From positions 1 to 64,000 of the forward strand of contig NZ_FPIR01000018.1 of assembly GCF_900119155.1 (NCBI RefSeq): DNA of 64,000 nucleotides, read 5' to 3'. The notes beneath the pieces were generated by a model. The model worked only from the letters and a program-made list of their open reading frames with translations, was not told the origin of the DNA and did not search any database. Shown one piece after another: positions 51,650-60,046 of the stretch. How positions within the stretch are numbered: position 1 is the first letter of the stretch; the number at the start of each line of letters is the position of its first letter. The stretch comes from Ruminococcus sp. YE71. Its GTDB lineage: Bacteria > Bacillota > Clostridia > Oscillospirales > Ruminococcaceae. A program made the position numbers and the translations under genes.

Positions 51650-52592
51650 AGATATAAGCGTGGGAAGCGGACTTTTGTTTCCGTCCCATAAGCAGAAGTT
51701 TATCTCTCAGATCATGACGAGCAAAACTCCGGCAAGAAAATGTGAAGATGTGGACCAGCAGGCTCTTACATACTCTGAGATCAAGGCTCTCTGTACGGGA
51801 GATGAGCGTATCAAGGAAAAGCTCATGCTTGAAAACGATGTAAGGGAACTGAGGGTTCTCGCTGCGGAACATAGAAACACGGTGTTTGAGATGGAGGACA
51901 GGGTTGCTCGTTTCCCCGAACAGGAACAGAGATTGACCGCTATCCTCAACGATCTGCATACTGACCGTGAAGCACTCCGCAAGCTCCCGATTGATCCAGA
52001 GAGAAAACTGCCCGTATTTAAGATCACCATTGGTGAGACAGAATATACCGACAGGAAAGAAGCAGCAAAGGCTCTTGAAGATGCGGTATTGGCTATAAAG
52101 TACGCCGATACGCCTGTTAAGGTCGGCTCGTTCCAGGGCTTTGATCTGACAGTTACAGTCAACAGCAATATGATGGGCGGTGGTATGTCGGCTTGTCTGA
52201 AAGGTGCCGCTTCACATACTACGAAGCTAATCGAGAGTTTTGCCCATAACCTGAACCGCCTTGAAGCTGCCCTCTACAACATTGACGGCAGAATAGAGCG
52301 TACTCAGGCTGATCTTGCAAAGCTCAGGCTTGACCATGAAGAAGCAAAAAAGATCGTAGCAGAGCCGTTCCCGCAGCAGGAGGAGCTTGACAGCAAAGAA
52401 GAAAGGTTGAAAGTCCTGACCGATGAGCTGAATCAGGCAGCGATCGAAGCAAAGAAGAACGCTCCGAAGCGCGAAAAGACTTGCTACTTTGAACGGGCTA
52501 AGATGAAGCGTGATGCCGCAAGGCTCGCTAAGAAGCCGAGAACTCCGAAGGATCAGACAAAGAGCAGGAGCAAGAAGCAAGGAATTGAATAA
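51650..52592 (+). pseudogene. ICE giant helicase, C-terminal fragment 2
   Basis: About 310 codons; the native part starts near KQKFISQIMTSKTPARKCED and runs to the stop. It is the same region as 39210-40070 (identical order of motifs, high identity) but extends about 20 residues further upstream. The helicase core is missing. An orphan sigma-A promoter lies 40 bp upstream, though there is no clear RBS. Confidence 0.75.
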
Positions 52593-52931
52593 GCAACTTT
52601 GAACCCAGACCTGCAATAAAAAGTCAATAGGAAAACCAAATGTTTCACAAAACTTTCACAATAGAAAAAATAGGTACGACAACAAGACCGCCGAAGCAGT
52701 CTGAAAAATAAAATTCAATTGAAACCGTCCGGCAGCCTTGACAGAACATCATAAAAATGCTCTGTGTGTCGTGCCGACGGTTGTCTTAGCTGTCGCACGA
52801 CCTGAACTCATGAATAGATGTAGTCAGTCACCGTCGGGGCAGCTATTGCAGCATTTTTATGATAACCTGTCAAGGTCAAGCGGCTTTGCCGTGCCTGCAA
52901 TTACCTCTGGTTCGGAATCTATGAATAGATG
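52593..52931 (-). ncRNA. Structured IS110 flank, candidate bridge-RNA region
   Basis: The 338 bp between the helicase fragment and the IS110 transposase end holds no gene. A long interrupted stem, CCTTGACAG/CTGTCAAGG (52736-52744/52867-52875) plus GCATTTTTATGAT with its complement (52748-52760/52851-52863), encloses nested stems (TCGTGC 52769-52774/GCACGA 52795-52800; CCGACGG/CCGTCGG). ATGAATAGATG occurs twice (52811 and 52921). IS1111-group elements carry their bridge RNA downstream of the transposase. The RNA assignment is inference. Confidence 0.4.
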
Positions 52932-53345
52932 CTATTGTTTGGGCATAACTTCCTTGATCCTTGCGTAGTAAATGCGAAGAAATTTGTGTGCAGCGGCTAT
53001 CATATAGACCTTGTATGGCTTTCCCTCAGTACGTTTCTTTTCAAGGAATTGATATACCGGTTCGTCTTTTGGTTGCCTTTGAAGATATACTCCTATCACC
53101 TGAAACAGAGTCTTCCTCAGAGCCGGAGAGCCTCGTTTAGATATGCTTCTTGACCTTGTATCGACGGTTCCTGATTGATGAGGAGGCGGATCTATCCCCG
53201 CCATAGCAACAAGTGCTTTCCCACTGTGCAGCTTTCTTATGTCGCCTATTTCAGCGATAAGCTGTGAGCCGAGTATTTTACCAACACCATACATATCCAT
53301 GACAGCTTCATATTCAGGCAACTCGGTGCATTTGAGAACATGATA
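52932..53345 (-). pseudogene. IS110-family transposase, C-terminal half
   Basis: About 138 codons of the Transposase_20 domain: MYGVGKILGSQLIAEIGDIR, GKALVAMAGIDPPPHQSGTV and SKRGSPALRKTLFQVIGVYL, ending KFLRIYYARIKEV. The conserved Ser of the IS110 active site should be in the ISKRGSPALR block. The N-terminal DEDD (RuvC-like) domain is missing and replaced by unrelated sequence at about 53345. Confidence 0.8.
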
Positions 53346-53522
53346 ATCAAGGACGATTGGTGTGCGATCCGCTACACGGTCAAGATCAAGAATCTCGACA
53401 CGGGTGAGGAGATCCTTCAGAACACCATGGAGTTCGTCAAGTTCAAGATGAACCCCGAACCTATCGGTGTGCGTGTTGTCGAAGGCTGGGCACTCTCCGA
53501 TATTAACATCGGCGCACAGTGA
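53346..53522 (+). pseudogene. Unidentified protein fragment
   Basis: A coding-looking plus-strand stretch (WCAIRYTVKIKNLDTGEEIL, QNTMEFVKFKMNPEPIGVRV, VEGWALSDINIGAQ) that ends in TGA. It is cut at its 5' side at the IS110 joint. Not recognised. The codon use looks like neighbouring genes, so it is probably the end of a real protein. Confidence 0.4.
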
Positions 53523-53622
53523 TCTTGCCTGCGGAATCAGTATTACAACAGACACGGGATGACAGATGAGTTTGCTGTCCTGTGACGTAAAGCGGTCAAC
53601 CTCGCAAGGCTGATCGCTTCTG

Positions 53623-54300
53623 TTATCTTTGTATCTCGATCTCAAACTTCCCCTCGGAGTTCACCTTGAGCCGCAAGGTCTTGACATACCGATTGCAGAA
53701 ATTCTCCATTTCCTTCATGGTAGCGGTCACTCTTGTGGCTTCGTAAATCTTGTGGGTAAGGTCCAGAGGGTTCTCACCGACAAGCGAGGGCAAATGCTTT
53801 TCAAGCTCCGCAAACAGGACGGCTCGCTTCATGTCTTCCGTTCCTGCGGTGCAGAAATCATCTATGGCACAGTAGTAGATACCGTGCTGTGCGAGGGCGT
53901 TCTTGATCGCCGTTCCGCACTTCTCGTATTCGTACATAACGAGAAACTTCGCTTTTGGCAGGCTCTCGATGAGTCCCCAAAAGTCGGAATCACTCGACAC
54001 AATGATAAATGATGTGATGCCGTCACGGTAAAAGTCCGTGACTACGCTTGCTGTCATTCGCACATCGACCAGGGACTTTCGGTCGGTCACACGGTCGATC
54101 TCGATATGCTCGGTGGGTATCTGCGTGAATTTGGAGAGCCAGTCCCAGCCTGCTGTGGTGTGCGGATCGTCATAGAGCGTTATTTTCTCGATCTTGGCAA
54201 GTTCATCTTGATTTAAGCCTTTCAGCACACTGTACAGCTTGTACGGATCGGAATTCTCACAATCGACGGCGATCGCAGTTTTCTCGGCGCTGTCGATATA
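53623..54300 (-). pseudogene. NYN-domain (PIN-like) putative RNase, 5' truncated
   Basis: About 225 codons. NYN/LabA-type fold with acidic residues in AIAVDCENSDPYKL, the conserved SFIIVSSDSDFWGLI and a C-terminal helical domain. The open frame extends past the first ATG (54228) to YNYIDSAEKT, and is then broken by a TAA at about 54306, so the N-terminus is lost. NYN proteins are metal-dependent RNases; in this type the role is unknown. Confidence 0.75.
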
Positions 54301-54410
54301 ATTATATGGTTATCCCTTTTCCTCACCATAACACAAAATTCCACATCTAACCAATCAATATTACTGCACCGATTTTAGAGAGTTGTTGTGAGGTGTTGCC
54401 TTAATAATTT

Positions 54411-55505
54411 TTATTCCCTCACCATAACATAGTAACTGCTTTCTCTTCCGCCGAAACGGTAGTCACCGCTTTTCCACTCTATTATGAGATATTCTTTTCC
54501 GCCAAAGGATCTTATCTCATATGCGCAGGCATTGCTGTTCCACTTGCGAAGCCAGAAGCCCCTTGTCCATACACTCTTGTCATCACCGCTTATGACCTCG
54601 TCACCATAGACCGCAGTTATATGACCGCCCTCGCTGAATTCTATCTCCTTAAAGTAAAAGTCGATCATATAGTTCCACGCACCCTTGGGCGGATTTTCAT
54701 AAGGTATGAAATCCTCCTTGGCAAGATCTGTCGGGTCGAAATAGCACATCGCTTTCCACTTGCCAATAACCTTCTCATCGGGGATAAAGGGCTTGTTTAT
54801 GTCGTCCTTCCTTGCGATCTGATTTCTTGTATAGTGTACGCTGTCGAGCTTTCTTAAAGCTATCGCCGTGGTCTCGCCTGTTTCGGGGTAGTCCTGCGAT
54901 TTGAAATCAACTATCATATACATATCGTCGCCGCGCTGCTCAAGGCGGTAGTCATTGACATAGCGACTTACTCCGTCATCATAGATAAGCTTTCCCTTTG
55001 TCCAGCCAAAGCACCAGTAGAATTCGCCATTTGGCAGAAAGTAGAGGTGTCTGCTCCCGTCACCGAGCAATAAAGTCGGGTAATTCTCTCCGTCACCGTG
55101 CTCGCCCAGAACGAGCCACCTGCCGATGACCTGCTCGTCATTTATAAAAGGCAGGTCTGTGTTTTCTGTCAGGGCTGTAAATTTCTGTTCCATAATAATA
55201 CCTCCGTTAATCTTGTTTTTTAGGCTTTCAAGATCACGAAGCTGCTTTTCAAGTACAGCTTTTTTATCTGCAAATAACCGGTCGATGTTTTCATCGTAAT
55301 ACAGCATATCCCTTATTTCAGATAGCGAAAAGCCCACCGCTTTCAGCTCAGAAATACGTTCAAATATGACTGCCTGCGATCTGTCATAATAGCGGTATTC
55401 GGTAAAACGGTCGATATAAACGGGCTTGAGAAGCCCTATTTTGTCATAATGCCGAAGCACAGATATCTTCGTCCCGCAAGCCCTTGCAAAATCACCTATC
55501 TTCAT
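54411..55505 (-). CDS. MerR-family regulator with repeated effector domain
   Basis: 364 residues. N-terminal MerR HTH and wing (MKIGDFARACGTKISVLRHY, YIDRFTEYRYYDRSQ) and dimer helix to about 105. Two related beta-rich domains follow (about 115-230 and 235-364; INDEQVIGRWLVLGEHGDGE and IPDEKVIGKWKAMCYFDPTD), which look like an internal duplication of a lipocalin-like ligand domain. Probably a drug- or lipid-sensing activator. No target gene other than itself is adjacent, since the sequence upstream is foreign. Confidence 0.85.
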   Translation of the reverse strand: MKIGDFARACGTKISVLRHYDKIGLLKPVYIDRFTEYRYYDRSQAVIFERISELKAVGFSLSEIRDMLYYDENIDRLFADKKAVLEKQLRDLESLKNKINGGIIMEQKFTALTENTDLPFINDEQVIGRWLVLGEHGDGENYPTLLLGDGSRHLYFLPNGEFYWCFGWTKGKLIYDDGVSRYVNDYRLEQRGDDMYMIVDFKSQDYPETGETTAIALRKLDSVHYTRNQIARKDDINKPFIPDEKVIGKWKAMCYFDPTDLAKEDFIPYENPPKGAWNYMIDFYFKEIEFSEGGHITAVYGDEVISGDDKSVWTRGFWLRKWNSNACAYEIRSFGGKEYLIIEWKSGDYRFGGRESSYYVMVRE

Positions 55506-55532
55506 GATCTTTCGCTCCTTGTTCTTTCTTTG

Positions 55533-55582
55533 TAAGGTACCTTATGTGCATATTATAAACCTGATGTTAGGTTTAGAGTCAA
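55533..55582 (-). promoter_or_regulatory. MerR-type promoter with 19-bp spacer
   Basis: Minus TTGACT (plus 55577-55582), 19-bp spacer, TATAAT (plus 55552-55557). The spacer holds the perfect dyad TAAACCT-GATGTT-AGGTTTA (55556-55575). Long spacers with a central dyad are the hallmark of MerR-activated promoters. A second palindrome TAAGGTACCTTA (55533-55544) lies in the leader. Confidence 0.85.
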
Positions 55583-55645
55583 TGGATTTCTCAAAAAAAT
55601 CTGCATAAACTTTTTATCACATTATAGTGCATATTTATCAAAAAG

Positions 55646-55948
55646 TCAATCATCTGAAAAGAAAAAGGGGCTGTTGCACACCCCAAGCTGTTTGATGTTT
55701 TCGTGGTCGTACCACTCGATGTTATGCAGGTTTTTAAGCTCAAACCGTATCAGATCATCAGTCTTTTTGAACTTCTGCATCAGCACGGTTCGCAGCTTAC
55801 ACAAATATCGTATGGCAGTAGCATCACGGTCGGCTTTGAGCTTGTCTATCAGCTCGGCACATTCCCCATAGCTTGCGGTGAGTGCCGACATTCGGACACC
55901 GATCATATAGGCGATCGTGGTTACTACCTCTTTGGTATCAACGGTCAA
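55646..55948 (-). CDS. Helical element protein, altered C-terminus
   Basis: 100 codons from a TTG at 55948 (GGAGGATAAACC upstream). Helical sequence (KEVVTTIAYMIGVRMSALTA, LIDKLKADRDATAIRYLCKL). The last residues (CNSPFFFSDD) come from terminator-like DNA (GGGGCTGTTGCAC), so the real end is probably lost at HENIKQL. Not recognised. Coupled to the next gene. Confidence 0.5.
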   Translation of the reverse strand: MTVDTKEVVTTIAYMIGVRMSALTASYGECAELIDKLKADRDATAIRYLCKLRTVLMQKFKKTDDLIRFELKNLHNIEWYDHENIKQLGVCNSPFFFSDD

Positions 55949-55951
55949 GGT

Positions 55952-56212
55952 TTATCCTCCTTTATCGCTTGTACATTCGATATGTTTATCAATGACCGTC
56001 ATTATCTCGTTAAGCCGACTTTCTCCGATACCTTTGATCTTGCTCAGATCGGCTCGTAAGCTGTCATAATCATTGGGGTGCGTTTCCTCCTCGGCTCTCT
56101 GATAGCCCTGAGCAAAGACATTTCTCACGAAAGTCTCCATTTCGGCACGGTTCATTGATTTGATCTGCTTGTATAATGCACGGTTTACTAATTCTTCGTT
56201 TTCGTTATCCAT
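55952..56212 (-). CDS. Helical element protein with HhH-like motif
   Basis: 86 residues, GGAGG upstream. Helical; the C-terminal part LSKIKGIGESRLNEIMTVID resembles a helix-hairpin-helix (KGIGESR), which could bind DNA. Not otherwise recognised. It forms a two-gene unit with the gene at 55646 and probably belongs to an integrative element. Confidence 0.55.
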   Translation of the reverse strand: MDNENEELVNRALYKQIKSMNRAEMETFVRNVFAQGYQRAEEETHPNDYDSLRADLSKIKGIGESRLNEIMTVIDKHIECTSDKGG

Positions 56213-56302
56213 TGCATTTCACCTCCGATCTGCTCTATATCCTGATTATAGCACAAATGGCGGTATATTGCAATTAAAAGGGTGTGAAAAAGTGTGCAGA
56301 GA

Positions 56303-56331
56303 TTGACTTTTTCGGGGCGGTTTGGTATAAT
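56303..56331 (+). promoter_or_regulatory. Promoter of the alcohol dehydrogenase gene
   Basis: TTGACT (56303-56308), 17-bp spacer, TATAAT (56326-56331). The leader is about 65 nt. Confidence 0.8.
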
Positions 56332-56403
56332 AAGAAGTAGAGATAGCCCAAATCACGACTATTTCTTAGACGTAAAAAAATCACTATTATCGGGAGGTCG
56401 GTT

Positions 56404-57579
56404 ATGAAAGATTTTGTTTTCAGCAACACAACAAAGGTTTATTTCGGCAAGGATCAGCTTCATCATCTGAGTGAGGAGATAGCCAAGTTCGGCAAGAAAG
56501 TCCTGCTCGTTTACGGCGGCGGTTCTATCAAGAAGATCGGCTTGTACGATAAGGTGATCGCAGAGCTGAAAAAGGCTGATATGACGGTGTTTGAGCTTGG
56601 CGGTGTTGAGCCGAATCCGCATCACACTACCGTCAACAAGGGTGCTGCACTCTGCAAGAAAGAGTGCATTGATGTTCTTCTTGCAGTCGGCGGCGGCTCG
56701 ACGATCGACGCAACAAAGGCTATGGCTGCGACTGCAAAATATGAGGGTGACGACTGCTGGGACATCATCACAGGCAAGGCGTTCGTTCCCGACAATCTGC
56801 CTATCGTAGCGGTGCTTACCCTTTCCGCAACTGGTTCCGAAATGGACATCGGCGGTGTTATCAGCAATGTTGAACTGAACGAAAAGCAGCCTATTTTCGG
56901 ACCGACATTAAGACCGAACGTATCTTTCCTCGATCCTACAAATACATTCAGCGTCAACGCATACCAAACCGCAAGCGGAAGTGCGGATATTATGGCGCAC
57001 GTTTTTGATGTGGCATATTTCACCGATCAGGAAGAAATGGATATGCTTACCCGTATGCAGGAGGAGGTGCTGAAAACCGTAGTCAAGTACGCTCCCGTTG
57101 CTATCGAAAAGCCCGATGATTACGAGGCACGTTCAAATCTGATGTGGGCATCGAGCTGGGCGCTCAACGGTTTCCTGTTCAGCGGTGTTTCTCAGGATGC
57201 TATCGCTCACATGATCGAGCATGAGCTTTCCGCTTTCTACAACATCACCCACGGTCACGGACTTGCTATCATCATTCCGAGATGGCTGACCTATATCCTC
57301 AGCGATAAAACTGCACCGAAGATCAAGCGTTTCGGTGTGAATGTCCTCGGCGTAGATGCTTCTCTTTCCGATATGGACGGAGCTAAGGCAGCTATCGCAG
57401 CTCTTGAGAAATTCTACTTTGAGACACTCGGACTTCAGAGCCGTCTGAGCGACCTCGGCATTGACGATAAGAATTTCGCGCTCATGGCAAAGAAAGCCTG
57501 CGGCGCAAAGGGCAAGCTGGTCGGATTTACAACACTTACCCCTGCCGATGTTGAAGAGATCTTCAGGATGTCTTTATAA
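56404..57579 (+). CDS. Iron-containing alcohol dehydrogenase (butanol dehydrogenase type)
   Basis: 391 residues; GGGAGG lies 6 nt before the ATG. NAD(P) motif VYGGGSIKKIGLYD, AVGGGSTIDATKAM, SATGSEMDIG, and metal-ligand histidines in MAHVFDVAYF, IAHMIEHELS and ITHGHGLAII. It reduces butyraldehyde- or acetaldehyde-like substrates. A paralogue of the gene at 48779 but clearly distinct. Monocistronic, with its own promoter and terminator. Confidence 0.9.
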   Translation: MKDFVFSNTTKVYFGKDQLHHLSEEIAKFGKKVLLVYGGGSIKKIGLYDKVIAELKKADMTVFELGGVEPNPHHTTVNKGAALCKKECIDVLLAVGGGSTIDATKAMAATAKYEGDDCWDIITGKAFVPDNLPIVAVLTLSATGSEMDIGGVISNVELNEKQPIFGPTLRPNVSFLDPTNTFSVNAYQTASGSADIMAHVFDVAYFTDQEEMDMLTRMQEEVLKTVVKYAPVAIEKPDDYEARSNLMWASSWALNGFLFSGVSQDAIAHMIEHELSAFYNITHGHGLAIIIPRWLTYILSDKTAPKIKRFGVNVLGVDASLSDMDGAKAAIAALEKFYFETLGLQSRLSDLGIDDKNFALMAKKACGAKGKLVGFTTLTPADVEEIFRMSL

Positions 57580-57590
57580 TATTTCAAACA

Positions 57591-57628
57591 CGGATAGACC
57601 GTCCTCATTAGACGGCTATCCGTTCTTA
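57591..57628 (+). terminator. Terminator of the alcohol dehydrogenase gene
   Basis: CGGATAG-ACCGTC (57591-57603) and GACGG-CTATCCG (57611-57622), then TTCTTATT. It also faces the convergent gene ending at 57629. Confidence 0.8.
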
Positions 57629-57844
57629 TTATTCCGCATACCCACAATCAAGCACCCTGAGCGTTGTATGCTCGCTGTCCTGCGGATCAACAATATCATA
57701 GCTGATCGAACTGCACCTGAGCTGACTGCAAAGCTCTGTTGCCCGTTTAAGGAAGTCCGGCGGTATCTCGGTAAGAGAACCGTCATTTTTTATGAACTTT
57801 ACGCCGTTTCTCCGCAAGTCCTCGATAAAGTCCTCACTCGTCAT
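57629..57844 (-). CDS. 71-residue element protein
   Basis: The start at 57844 overlaps the end of the zinc-ribbon gene by 11 bp. It reads MTSEDFIEDLRRNGVKFIKN, then IPPDFLKRATELCSQLRCSS. Not recognised. It is the last gene of a minus-strand unit of ICE-type genes (58980 to 57629). Confidence 0.5.
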   Translation of the reverse strand: MTSEDFIEDLRRNGVKFIKNDGSLTEIPPDFLKRATELCSQLRCSSISYDIVDPQDSEHTTLRVLDCGYAE

Positions 57845-58016
57845 TGTCCTGTTCCTCGGTGCTTCCTGCACCCTCGCTCGTTTCAAGGGTGATCGTGTGG
57901 GTGTAGATCATGTGGTCGTTAAAACATTCCAGGGAGCAATAGCTCTGATCAGTGTCCTGATGCTTGTAGTAGCTCTTGCCCGCCGGAATTTCCTTGTAAC
58001 AGTTCGCACAAAACAT
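57834..58016 (-). CDS. 60-residue zinc-ribbon-like protein
   Basis: MFCANCYKEIPAGKSYYKHQ then YCSLECFNDHMIYTH: CxxC and CxxxC pairs suggest a single zinc site (TRASH/YHS-like). The C-terminus is acidic. Its start overlaps the stop of the TnpV-like gene by one base. Function unknown. Confidence 0.55.
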   Translation of the reverse strand: MFCANCYKEIPAGKSYYKHQDTDQSYCSLECFNDHMIYTHTITLETSEGAGSTEEQDNDE

Positions 58017-58426
58017 TATTCATCGTCCTTCCATAGATAAATCATTGTATCGTACACTGCTCTCTGTGCCTGCATACGGAGCAGATTTCCGATAGCACCC
58101 GACTGGTCGATCCGCCCTGACATGACCGCAGCCTGATAGTCACGGCTCGACTGCATAAGAAGCTCGGTCTGACGGTTCACAGCGTCCGTGACCTTTGTGT
58201 CAAGCTCGTCAAGGTGCTTGTAGATCTCGCCTTTGTCCACGATCTCCTGCAAGAGATCGGGCCGCATATCCTCTATATGGTGTAGATAGTACCTGATGTG
58301 GTCGGTGTGGAACACATAACGCTCCGTTTCGCCTGTCTTGGGATTGCGGTGGCGTACCGTCTGTGTGTCGGTATCGACTTCCCACACGGGAGCGCCGTCC
58401 ACTGTCTGTTTGCTCTTGAATAACAT
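58016..58426 (-). CDS. TnpV-like transposon protein
   Basis: 136 residues; the ATG at 58426 is 8 nt after AAGGAAG. The central and C-terminal part (GEIYKHLDELDTKVTDAVNR, LLRMQAQRAVYDTMIYLW) resembles the helical TnpV family of conjugative transposons. The N-terminus is an additional beta segment. The assignment is tentative. Part of the minus-strand ICE unit. Confidence 0.45.
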   Translation of the reverse strand: MLFKSKQTVDGAPVWEVDTDTQTVRHRNPKTGETERYVFHTDHIRYYLHHIEDMRPDLLQEIVDKGEIYKHLDELDTKVTDAVNRQTELLMQSSRDYQAAVMSGRIDQSGAIGNLLRMQAQRAVYDTMIYLWKDDE

Positions 58427-58431
58427 CGCCG

Positions 58432-58980
58432 TCACTTCCTTTTCTTCGTCATATAGTAGCCGATACCGCCAACTCCTGCGAGAGCTGCCACTCCTGCGAT
58501 GATCGCAAGCGGATTGGCTCCAGAACGCTCGGAATCACCCTCAGAAATGCCTGACGGACTATCGGGAGTATTGTTGTTACCCTCTGCGGAAGAACCGCCC
58601 TCAGAGGTCGTTTCCGTTCCTCCTGCGACTTCTCCGATCACTCTCGGACTGTCCTCGCCGTTATCGTTGATCTGATGACCGCCTGTGCTTTCCTCGGGTT
58701 CGTCTTTCAGCGTACTGAACGGAGGAAAAGTGTCCACGGTATCGCCGTTGCGGTCGATCATCTGCCAGTTGCCGTTCAGGAGCGTGAAGCTGTAAAAGTT
58801 GTCCTCAGTCTCGATCGTCCAGTTACCGCTGTTATCGTCCTCAAAGTCCCAGCCGTCGATCAGGTCACGATAGTATCTGCGGTAGCCGTGTGTGACCTCG
58901 CCCACATCGGTCCAGTCATATCCGCCTGTACCGTAGTTATCATCAAGCCACTTGTCAAGCAGATGATGCTTGTACGATGC
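58432..58980 (-). pseudogene. ICE surface/membrane protein, 5' truncated
   Basis: About 180 codons: a soluble domain rich in Trp, Asp and Tyr (YDWTDVGEVTHGYRRYYRDL, FEDDNSGNWTIETEDNFYSF), a long Ser/Gly/Glu linker and a C-terminal TM helix with basic end (NPLAIIAGVAALAGVGGIGY, YMTKKRK). It sits where Tn1549-like elements carry a DUF4366-type membrane protein, but similarity to that family is not clear. The N-terminus is replaced at about 58980 by antisense antirepressor sequence. Confidence 0.55.
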
Positions 58981-58984
58981 TTCG

Positions 58985-59388
58985 CCAAAAACGAGAACGC
59001 CCAGCTTCTTGAAGAAAACTCCGAACAGGCTGAGAAGATCAAGGCTATGCTCCCGAAGGCTTCCTATTATGATTATGTACTGAGTGCCGAGGGACTTATG
59101 CCTATCAGCACTATCGCAAAGGACTACGGGAAGTCCGCAGTATGGTTGAACAAATGGCTGCACGAACAGGGCATTCAGTATAAGCAGGGTAAAGTTTGGC
59201 TTCTCTATCAGAAGTATGCAGGCATGGGATATGTGAAGTCAAAAACATTCACCGTATCCGATGATAACGGCACCCCTAATGCAAAGCTCCACACCTGTTG
59301 GACACAGAAGGGACGGCTGATGATCTACGAACTCCTGAAGGCTCACGGCATTCTTCCTCTCATGGAGCAGAATGGCGGTAAGTCATAA
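58985..59388 (+). pseudogene. Phage antirepressor, KilAC C-terminal domain only
   Basis: About 134 codons starting in NAQLLEENSEQAEKIKAMLP and covering a complete KilAC/ANT domain (SYYDYVLSAEGLMPISTIAK, DYGKSAVWLNKWLHEQGIQY, WLLYQKYAGMGYVKSKTF). Antirepressors use this domain to bind prophage or element repressors. The N-terminal BRO/AntA half is missing. It abuts the truncated membrane protein back to back in antisense. Confidence 0.75.
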
Positions 59389-59696
59389 TATATTCCTTTC
59401 TTTTTTGAAGGACAGCGGAAACGCTGTCGGGAGTATCCGTTCTTCGGCGGGAACGGGTACTGCCAACGGTGCTTCATGTACACCTCCAAGTACAAGACGG
59501 CTGATGTGCCGTCGGGAGCTTCTACTCCTTGGAGTAGAAGTTGCCAACAGTACATCAATGTTTGGGCATAGAAATAACTGACAGACAGATGTACGCCGAC
59601 CGTAACGGTCGGCACAGTATCTTGAAAACTGAATATGAAACATCAACGCTATTATCCTATCTTCCTCCTTACCCGAAAAGAATGAGGTGAGGTCTT
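59389..59696. other. Intergenic region with four perfect hairpins
   Basis: GACAGCG/CGCTGTC (59411-59428), GACGGC/GCCGTC (59496-59513), CTTCTACTCC/GGAGTAGAAG (59519-59540) and GCCGACCGT/ACGGTCGGC (59595-59613). None has a clear T-run. The region precedes xis/int and may be the attachment or control region of that element. Confidence 0.5.
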
Positions 59697-59924
59697 ATGA
59701 ACACGATAGATAATTCTGCATTGTACGAGTATCTCTACAAAGAATACCCCGATATTGTGGGTACTGATGATATTTGTAAGATGCTGAACATCAATAAGAA
59801 ACGTGCGTATCAGCTGATACATAGCGGTAAGATACCACGGATACCGTGCAGTAGGACTATCCTCGTTGCTAAGGTGTTCGTGATAAATTACGTTCTGCAA
59901 AGCGCACAAGACTCGGGCGGCTAA
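59697..59924 (+). CDS. xis: Excisionase-type helix-turn-helix protein
   Basis: 75 residues. HTH_17/MerR-like DNA-binding fold (GTDDICKMLNINKKRAYQLI, HSGKIPRIP), typical of excisionases encoded just upstream of a tyrosine integrase. It would steer the integrase toward excision. The name is given by position and fold. Confidence 0.75.
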   Translation: MNTIDNSALYEYLYKEYPDIVGTDDICKMLNINKKRAYQLIHSGKIPRIPCSRTILVAKVFVINYVLQSAQDSGG

Positions 59925-60046
59925 ATAATATTCCGTTCCGCAAGTCTACAAAAGTGGTAGAAATGCCTTGAAAAGTTTGCGAATCTGCGCTACTATTAAA
60001 TAGTCAACAGGGCATTTACCGCTTTCAACACAAGGAGGAAAATATC

